From Ophiura sarsii (lineage: Eukaryota > Echinodermata > Ophiuroidea > Amphilepidida > Ophiuridae), in assembly GCA_035610835.1 (NCBI GenBank), contig CM069443.1, forward strand, positions 87,170,690-87,234,689: a DNA stretch of 64,000 bases. The letters are read 5' to 3'. The notes under the pieces were generated by a model. That model was not told the DNA's origin. It did not search any database and saw only the letters and a list, made by a program, of their open reading frames with translations. This document shows, in pieces, positions 57,499 through 64,000 of the stretch (positions within the stretch are counted from its first letter, which is position 1; each line of letters begins with the position of its first letter). The position numbers and the translations under genes are program-made.

Positions 57499-58108
57499 CT
57501 GGAATAAGAACAATTAATGTTTGGAAAAATATCATTCTATTATATTAGCGTATTCAATATGGCAAGAAATGTCAAAACTACAAACAGGTAGACAAAACAA
57601 AAATCAGAAAAAGAGAAGCTATGAAGTTAAATCATTTTTACATAATTACATCCCACATGGCTAGACAAATAGTATAAACACAGTGTATCATTTATAGCTC
57701 AATACATGCGTATGTTCAATTTTAGAGAAAATCAACAAAATCAATACACATGTTCTGGTATTGATGCGTGAATAATGGCACGTCCCCGTAGAGTGTTATT
57801 TTGAGCATATCAACATTTGTGCAAGTGCATTGATTTGTCTCATTTCTCAAGAAACAAACATGCGCATGTATATTGACCCAATTCATAAACAACATTGCTA
57901 TTATCAAAATTTACATTTTTGTTCATCCATTTTGATCTCTTTATAAAATTGAAAACAAATAAAAACATTATGAACAAACAAGTTCAATAATACCTGCAGC
58001 GAAAATAGGCAAACCTGTGATGTGTGGATAACCAATCAGAACACAGTGTGCACATGCACAATGTACACACAGAGTGCAAGTACACATTTTTAATGCACTC
58101 TGTGTATT

Positions 58109-58359
58109 CAGGGATGCAAACTTCCAGGAATTTCCAGAATTCAAGAAAAGAGGTAATAAAAAACCCGGAAAAAACAAAACAAATCAAAATATTTTGTTTT
58201 GCAATATATTTTTCATTTCCAGAATCCGATGATGATATCCTGTAGTCTATTCTCCAGATAAGCCCCATAAATGTGTGATGCCTTGCACAAACGCTCGGGC
58301 CATCTGGCCAAGCTCGGGTAATAAGTTCAAGAAATCTATAAATCACCCACTTGCATCCC
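58109..58359. mobile_element. hAT-like MITE with 8-bp duplication
   Basis: CAGGGATGCAA at 58109 and TTGCATCCC ending 58359 are inverted ends, with a CAGGG start typical of hAT. TGTGTATT occurs on both sides (58101-58108, 58360-58367), an 8-bp target duplication as hAT makes. The last TG of the right end is merged with the duplication. Confidence 0.7.
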
Positions 58360-58462
58360 TGTGTATTTAAGTTTCCTGTTTTTGTTTGGTTTGTGACAAC
58401 AAAAGAGTGTACAAATAATCCAATGTAGTATGGATACCCATTAAGAAATACACACGAACAAC

Positions 58463-58666
58463 TACTGTAAAGCATGACAATTCTGCGACATTAACATTTC
58501 GCGAATTACCAATGGCGGTCATTTTCCCGTCATGAAAACTTAATGCGATTGCAAAATTCTTTACTGGCTGGCAGTCGTGGAACAAATTTTCACTATCATG
58601 AACATTTCGCGAATTGGATGCCCTCACGAAATTAAAATGCACATGAAATCTTTATGCTTTACAATA
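58463..58666. mobile_element. MITE, CTGTAAAGC family, copy 2
   Basis: TACTGTAAAGCAT at the left faces ATGCTTTACAATA at the right. ATTTCGCGAATT occurs twice inside. Same family as 48411-48616. Confidence 0.75.
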
Positions 58667-58702
58667 TTCCATCCACATTGTGCGCAGTCCTTCCTTCCCT
58701 AC

Positions 58703-58828
58703 CTTATCAAGTATCTGCTGAAGCAGTTTGAGTTGTTTCTCCTGTTTCCTGATGGTATCAAGGTAGTCAATACGCTCAAATTCAAACTCAGAATTCAAAT
58801 CATTTATCTCACACTCTGCAGCTCGCAC
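58703..58828 (-). CDS. KIF17: KIF17 kinesin, coiled-coil exon
   Basis: 126 bp, 42 codons, phase 0 at both ends, with a GTTGATAG acceptor and AAG|GTAGGG donor. It encodes VRAAECEINDLNSEFEFERI and DYLDTIRKQEKQLKLLQQILDK. The AAExEIxDLxSEFxxExxDYLxTIRxQE pattern is that of the KIF17 stalk just before the RRDCNY block. Heptad spacing of Leu and Ile supports a coiled coil. Confidence 0.93.
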
Positions 58829-59529
58829 CTATCAACAAGAAAACATGGTTCACAATATCAATGGCAATTTTGATTATGGCTTGTAGGTTTTCATGTCCAT
58901 AATATTGACAAAAGTAAGAAAGAAGCGGGACATTTACTGTTTTGTTACACTCTTTTTACGGGTATAGGGTTAAGTGCTACAATGGAAACTGCATCATTTT
59001 TTATCCAAATTCACTTATCCCTAAACCCATGAAAAGAGCGTAAACAAATCTAAAGTGTGACACTTCTTTCTCTCCATGAACAATTTCTGGAGTTCTGTAA
59101 CTGAAGTTGCTCTTCAGTTACAAGGAAGGTTGCATGGAAATGGAGAGACAGGTGTGTTGGCTTACAAACATCATGAATGATACTTTTCAATGCAAAAGGA
59201 TGAGTCTCACATCAGGATATACAGGTGTCGGAAACAATTGATGATGTGAGATGTTCGGATTATGATGGTCTTGTTATGGAGAGAAAGAAGAGGTACACTT
59301 TAGATTTACTGTTTTGTTAACGCTCTTTTCATGGGTATAGGGTTAAGTGCAACAATGGAAACTGCATAATTTTCTATTCAAATGGCCACTGCTTCATCAA
59401 TAATGGACGGGAGGAAACGCCTGTTCTTTCCCACTTGTTGGATTTATTTTAGGTTCTAAGAATTAAACACAGGGCACCTTTCTTTTTGTGCAGTGTTTAC
59501 CTCATTTATCAGTTGTTATGATAGCTCAC
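58829..59529. repeat. KIF17 intron with nested foldback
   Basis: AACCCATGAAAAGAGCGTAA near 59023 and the AAAGTGTGACACTTCTTTCT block are mirrored near 59277-59347, giving arms of about 65 bp. TTACTGTTTTGTTA...GGGTATAGGGTTAAGTGC also occurs as a direct repeat (58937 and 59308). A small perfect hairpin, CTGTAACTGAAG/CTTCAGTTACAAG, lies at 59096-59124. Confidence 0.6.
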
Positions 59530-59752
59530 CTTTTCTTTTTCCTTTTCCAGCAGTTGGTTCTTTCCCTTCAATTCCTCCTCAATATTACTATAAATATTAA
59601 TCATGATACCATCATCGTCCATTTTAGCAATGGCTTTGGCCAGCTGTAGCTTTCTCATTTCTGAGTGCTTGAGTTTCTTCCGTCTCTTCTCCTTAAGATC
59701 GCTGTCTGTTGCACGCTCACCTCCCACCATCTCATGCTCAAGGGCTTGTAAT
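59530..59752 (-). CDS. KIF17: KIF17 kinesin, stalk exon
   Basis: 223-bp exon between acceptor GTAATCATAG and donor AAG|GTGAGC. The first base completes an Arg codon from the previous exon. It encodes LQALEHEMVGGERATDSDLK, EKRRKKLKHSEMRKLQLAKA and NIYSNIEEELKGKNQLLEKEKEK. LExExVGGExA..xxLKEKRxRRxK and YxxIxEExxxKxxLLEK are distinctive of KIF17 among kinesin-2 motors and gave the first identification. Charged alpha-helix throughout. Confidence 0.95.
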
Positions 59753-59803
59753 CTATGATTACAATAATAGACAGAAAAGAAAATCAATAAGGCGATGGGG
59801 GAA

Positions 59804-60038
59804 AAACCTGTTCTCTACAAGCAAAAACAGACCTCTCAAGTAGGGTGGGGTTTTGTTGTTGTTGTTATTTTAAAATTTTATTTTACAAAAATCCCCCAAA
59901 ATTGCAAACAAAAAAATCACAAAATTTCGCACAAACTGCAAACAATTTCCAAAAAAATGTCAACAACAAAAAAGAAAATTTCAAAAAAATAATCCAAAAT
60001 TTAAAAAAAGGGGTAGGTTGGGTACATAGAACAGGTTG
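59804..60038. mobile_element. AT-rich TIR element, AACCTGTTCT ends
   Basis: AACCTGTTCTCTACA at the left and TACATAGAACAGGTT at the right are inverted ends. GGGTGGGGTT and GGGGTAGGTTGGG flank an A/T-rich core with (GTT)n. It resembles in style the elements at 14770 and 62522. Confidence 0.55.
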
Positions 60039-60304
60039 GGCTTAAATGTTGTATTTTTGTTTCCAACTTAGTTGTACAGGATCTTGAAAAGTGACACTTT
60101 TTTCTGAAAACATCATTTTGGGAAATTGGGAAAAGATAACATGATATTTAAAAGATGACATTTTCTATGGGTAGCCAAGCGTTTTCACATTTCATAAGTG
60201 TTTCATATTCTCAAAACATCTACATGTGTGTGGAGTTATGCAAACAAATGTTATTTTATTTTAGGGGGAGGGTGTCTTCTTTTAAACCCTTTATTTATGG
60301 ATCA

Positions 60305-60716
60305 ACACCAATGTTATCCAAATTTTGCAATCAAGATATAGTCAAATAATCTTTGGAGTCATGCAGAAAATGTAACCATAGATTAATAACTATTCGTCTA
60401 TTAACCCTACAACCCATGAAAAAATGGGCACACAACAGTTGTTTTACATTATTATTCGCCATGTTAAAAGTATGCGCTTGAAAATTACAAGTCTACAAAG
60501 AATAGCGGAGACACCAATGTTATCCAAATTTTGCAATCAAGATATAGTCAAATAATCTTTGGAGTCATGCAGAAAATGTAACCATAGATTAATAACTATT
60601 CGTCTATTAACCCTACAACCCATGAAAAAATGGGCACACAACAGTTGTTTTACATTATTATTCGCCATGTTAAAAGTATGCGCTTGAAAATTACAAGTCT
60701 ACAAAGAATAGCGGAG
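60305..60716. repeat. 206-bp tandem duplication
   Basis: Two adjacent copies (60305-60510, 60511-60716) that look identical, starting ACACCAATGTTATCC and ending AATAGCGGAG. Intronic. Confidence 0.9.
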
Positions 60717-60901
60717 ACATTCCCCTTCCCCACCAATATCTTGCTTCAATGACTATCCAAATAACGGTGGTGGTTCATGACATCTGCCTATATACGGCTA
60801 TTATAATGACATCACCCCTATGGATTACTGTGGATGATCAACAAGTGATGCAATCCACTGAAAGGGCACCATGGACATACAACCGACATGGCTATACTGA
60901 C

Positions 60902-61023
60902 CGTTTCATGGCCTCCTCTTGATCCAGCACCGGTCTGGGTTCTTTTCTTGACGCTTTAGGTGATGAGTGTGGTGCGGAAGGACCTTCATCTTCCTTCACA
61001 GCAGGCTCTCCTTTCACTGCAGC
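60902..61023 (-). CDS. KIF17: KIF17 kinesin, linker exon
   Basis: 122 bp between acceptor ATTTCAG and donor CG|GTCAGT. It encodes AAVKGEPAVKEDEGPSAPHS, SPKASRKEPRPVLDQEEAMKR. Pro, Ser and Glu rich, low conservation expected, probably a flexible hinge. It fits the frame chain exactly: phase 0 in, two bases over. Confidence 0.85.
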
Positions 61024-61032
61024 CTGAAATAT

Positions 61033-61200
61033 ACAAACAATAATAATAATAATACAAAATACTTATAGAGCGCCCCACAGTAAGTTCTCAAAGCACTATA
61101 CAAAGCGAGAAAAATACAATACATATTGAAAACAAAATATGAGAAACATACGAAACAAAAGAGAGGAGGTAACCTACTTGAAGTTAAAAATTGCAAAAAC
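61033..61200 (-). mobile_element. Non-LTR/SINE 3' tail remnant
   Basis: On the minus strand, TTTGTATAGTGCTTTGAGAA and GGGGCGCTCTATAAGTATTT precede (ATT)n at 61053-61036. This GCGCTNTATAAnT + ATT-repeat ending resembles the CR1/L2-type tails at 9490 and 16055. Confidence 0.6.
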
Positions 61201-61540
61201 AAATACAAGAAACTGTTACACTTCTCATCTATGCACTAGTGGGACAAGAAAGCCTCAAAAACAGGAAAAATGAATGCAACAGAAAGAATCAGTATATTTG
61301 AATTTGTATGTGTAGCTATGGACTACATAAGAACAAAATGGGTCAACTTCTTCCAGGGTATCTATAGGTTTAGATATAGAAAACATTCAGAATATGCAGT
61401 GTCCTTTGAATTGCTTCTATCATTGACAGTATCGTTTCGCACGGGTCATGTTTCTACCTACGTATCTATTCGATGCACCATTAAAACGCATCACATACAG
61501 ATCTATTTGACGTATCTCTCAGAGTTTGGCCTCCATCTTA

Positions 61541-61765
61541 GGGGTCGCCCATAATTTTAGCCACTTACAGATACGTACAAAGCATATGTAACAGGGGGAG
61601 GGGGTAAAAATATACCCTAAGCGTACATAATTTAAATAGCGATCTTGAAGCGGCATTTTGTTATCAAGCCATGACATTTTCGCCATTTATTGCGTACATA
61701 GATCGAGGGGGAAGTTACGTACGCTCTGTACGTATGTGAAAATGGCAATAATTTTGGACGACCCC
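61541..61765. mobile_element. PIF/Harbinger-like MITE, TTA duplication
   Basis: GGGGTCGCCCATAATTTTAG at 61541 is mirrored by AATAATTTTGGACGACCCC ending 61765. TTA flanks both sides (61538-61540, 61766-61768), the 3-bp duplication typical of Harbinger elements. 225 bp, non-coding; TACGTAC motifs inside. Confidence 0.75.
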
Positions 61766-62402
61766 TTACTCATTCCTCAATTAATTCTCCTACAAAGGAT
61801 TTGCATATCAAGAAAACACTTAAAGGATTTTATTTTCATGAAATCTGTATGTTCATCTTTTAATTAACATTGATTAATCTGGTATTTAACTTACAGATCT
61901 CTAGTCTATATGAAAATTTGCTCTTGATAACAAATATTACATCGAATAGCGCAGTATGTGATGTGGCTGATAAAATAGATAATTTAATTATTCAAACGTA
62001 ACATGGAATGAAAATTGAATAGTGGACAAAATCATTTTCACGTTTCATGAATATATACTTATCCAAGTAGAATGAAACCTTTGGTCATGAACCCAATACA
62101 AATCTGAACTTGGATTGAAGAGTTTTGAGCAGTTTTTGAACAGCAAATATATGGTAAACATTAGAATTTGCTCTATAGTTTAATCATTTCCAAATTGGCG
62201 AGAAATGTTCTCCGCGCGCAAAAGTAATCCAAGCGTATGCCCCCACCATTATGGCCACACGCACGCGGTATTGATCGCACCCAGGCGTCAAACATACGAT
62301 GCACAGTGCGCTAGTTGCCATCATGCACACCAGCATCCTTATGTATTCATTCGCTGCTGTAAGGTGGCTTTGCCAATTTGGAACTGATCTTAATTTACCC
62401 AC
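61766..62402. other. KIF17 intron, no gene
   Basis: AT-rich, then a locally GC-richer stretch with several GCGC/CGCAC motifs (62206-62320). Small overlapping frames look accidental. Confidence 0.4.
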
Positions 62403-62473
62403 CTTTTTGTCTGATGAGACAGTTGTTGCCTCTGCTTCATCTGGTACTTTTTCCGTTGCTGATAAATCCGTCT
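62403..62473 (-). CDS. KIF17: KIF17 kinesin, short linker exon
   Basis: 71 bp between acceptor CATTTACAG and donor AAG|GTGGGT. The first two bases complete a Glu codon. It encodes TDLSATEKVPDEAEATTVSSDKK, an acidic, Ser/Thr-rich linker with no domain. Accepted because phases match on both sides. Confidence 0.8.
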
Positions 62474-62521
62474 CTGTAAATGGAATAATAATATTAATAA
62501 AACCATGCTTAGGCCAACAAC

Positions 62522-62841
62522 AAAAAAGTTGACTTGCCCTTTCCGACCGACCCAAATGTTTGGAAATCTAGGGTCGCTATTTTTTTTCTTTTTCTTCAAA
62601 GTAAAAAATAAAATAAAAAAATAAAGAATTTTTGTTGTTGTTGTTGAAAGAAGCACATAACAATAAAGAAAGATGAAAACGTGCTTTTGAGTAGTATCTG
62701 CTTGTTTAAAAATCAAAATCAAAAAAAATCATCTTTAAAACATGTTTTTGTGTAGTATATATCTCCCTGTTTAAATCAAAAAACAAAAACAAAAAATCTG
62801 ACCGTCCGACCCAGACCCTGAAAGGGCAAGTCAATTTTTTT
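62522..62841. mobile_element. TIR element with TTGACTTGCCCTTTC ends
   Basis: AAAAAAGTTGACTTGCCCTT + TCCGACCGACCC at the left is mirrored by GACCCAGACCCTGAAAGGGC + AAGTCAATTTTTT at the right. The core is A/T-rich with (GTT)n. No coding region. Confidence 0.7.
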
Positions 62842-63453
62842 CCCCCTTATTAATATTAAGCGCATAACACAATTAAGTCCCTATGCGCTATTACAAATAA
62901 AACAGAATGCAGATAATACACAACTAATAGTAACAAAAGACAAAACAAAAAGGAAATCAAGCATTAACATTAAATAGGTAAGGCAATGATTTGAACTATT
63001 CAAGAGTTTGGGCTGATTTAATATGATATGGTAATTTGTTCCAAATTTGTTGGAAGTGCGTAAAACAATCTCGTTTTTTTAATGGTGTAATATAATTAGC
63101 CCAAATCTGATATCCCATTCCAAAAATGGTCACTGTCAGTCACTTCAAGTCATATCTGGTGATGAAAGTGACAACAGTTGTAGTAACAACTGAAAATGCC
63201 AGAAAATTATTATCAATTGTTGAAATCAACAGATTAATTTCCAAATTAAGTGAAACTAGATAAATGATATCCTTATTGTTAGGTTTACTGCTTTTGATTA
63301 TTGAACGGAACATTGTTGTGATATCATTACGCTTATCACCCAGGCTTTATTTTAGATTTCATTGATGAAAATGTACAGACTTATAAATGCATATCTATTA
63401 ACTGAGTTTCATCGGTTTATATTTAGAATATCATAACCATTTTTTGCATTTAC
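62842..63453. other. KIF17 intron; possible retroelement tail
   Basis: TAATATTAAGCGCATAACAC at about 62850 could be the reverse of a GCGCTTAATATTA-type 3' tail. Otherwise nothing recognisable. Confidence 0.35.
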
Positions 63454-63598
63454 CTCGAGCAAGCTTTTTATTGTCCACATCTGAGAGCTTAGCCTCGTAA
63501 AACATCTTGAGCGCATCCATGTCTTGTTGCATTTTTGCTTTGTTGGACTGCTCTTCCTGAAAGCGAACTTCCATCTCAATGATCTTGGCTTCATATTC
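63454..63598 (-). CDS. KIF17: KIF17 kinesin, first exon in window (stalk)
   Basis: 145 bp between acceptor TTACCCTAG and donor CGAG|GTAAAT. It encodes EYEAKIIEMEVRFQEEQSNK and AKMQQDMDALKMFYEAKLSD, a charged coiled-coil stalk. It is the most 5' of eight exons seen (63598 down to 52881) that join without frame conflict into 417 residues of stalk and tail. KIF17 (OSM-3) is a homodimeric kinesin-2 motor that walks toward microtubule plus ends in cilia and dendrites. The motor domain and neck must lie beyond 64000. Confidence 0.88.
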
Positions 63599-63920
63599 CT
63601 AGGGTAAATAGAAATAAATGGTATGGTTGTATGAAGCCAAATGCAAAATAAACTATAGTCTATTTATCCATCACGAGACAGAGCTGTAACTGCGCATTCT
63701 ACTAATTGCAGCACATAAACACGCGTGCCTGCTCGGGGCGCTGGCATAAATATTCACACAAGCGTAGAAAGACAGAAGATACATACGCGTGCGTAAATGC
63801 TGCGCCTGTATAGTTAACGTCACTGTCCAGAGGAAGACAAATAGAGTATAGTCTTCTTTATTTCATAGTGTCGGAATAATACATCTCAATCTATTTCTTT
63901 TTCTGACCAACAAACATAGA

Positions 63921-63986
63921 TACACCAAGATACACCAAAATTATGAGACTTAAAAAGTCTCATCATTTTGGTGTATCTTTGGTGTA
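63921..63986. repeat. Strong hairpin, 66 bp
   Basis: TACACCAAGATACACCAAAA + TTATGAGACTT faces AAGTCTCATCATTTTGGTGT + ATCTTTGGTGTA around a few A residues. Nearly full-length pairing; intronic position relative to KIF17 upstream exons. Confidence 0.75.
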
Positions 63987-64000
63987 AGATAACCATCGGT

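Larger units (their letters stand above)
57499..58702. other. KIF17 intron with hAT-like and CTGTAAAGC MITEs
   Basis: The two MITEs are listed at 58109-58359 and 58463-58666. The rest is AT-rich; a short stem ACACAGAGTGCA/TGCACTCTGTGT lies at 58064-58106. Confidence 0.5.

Overview
The window is animal nuclear DNA. It holds spliced genes with GT/AG introns, long repeat-rich introns, MITEs, tRNA-derived repeats, CR1-like non-LTR retrotransposons, a Penelope-like element with hammerhead ribozymes, and an LTR element with Gmr1-type domain order. Together with a KIF17 kinesin gene this suggests a marine invertebrate deuterostome (echinoderm, hemichordate or amphioxus). That placement is inference; I cannot name the species.

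Layout. 1-1578: 5'-truncated non-LTR reverse transcriptase on the minus strand. 2192-7426: last two exons seen of an uncharacterised plus-strand gene; its intron carries tRNA-like SINE pieces and a 3.25-kb minisatellite with a 45-bp unit. 8470-9531: truncated CR1-like element. 9840-14525: 4.7-kb imperfect inverted repeat packed with AAAATGGCCGCC-type motifs. 14.7-17.7 kb: foldbacks, a CR1-like scrap and G-rich repeats.

17.7-42.2 kb is layered. The base layer is a tandem satellite with a monomer of about 0.95 kb, about six copies. Monomer 3 is split by a Penelope-like element (20309-29184, 13-bp target duplication). That element is itself split by a 7.2-kb LTR retrotransposon (21186-28428, target duplication GTGAC) with 1965-bp LTRs in which I see one difference. 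Monomer 4 carries a clean 147-bp palindromic MITE. Monomer 5 is split by a 10.3-kb cassette with a TA duplication: a 276-bp inverted-ended repeat (A), four head-to-tail 2436-bp units (U), and a second A. Each U has inverted ends, two divergent tRNA-like promoters and four symmetrically placed 11-bp sites, but no convincing gene. The cassette is the feature I find hardest to match to a known class.

42.2-52.8 kb has no recognisable gene but several foldback or MITE-like repeats, one with histone-3'-stem-loop-like sequences. 52881-63598 (minus strand) is the 3' part of a kinesin-2 motor gene, KIF17/OSM-3 type: eight exons and 417 codons of the stalk and tail, including the conserved C-terminus. 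Its introns hold MITEs of hAT, Harbinger and unclassified types.

Only two host genes are supported, and nothing suggests they act together. Most of the window is transposon and satellite sequence.
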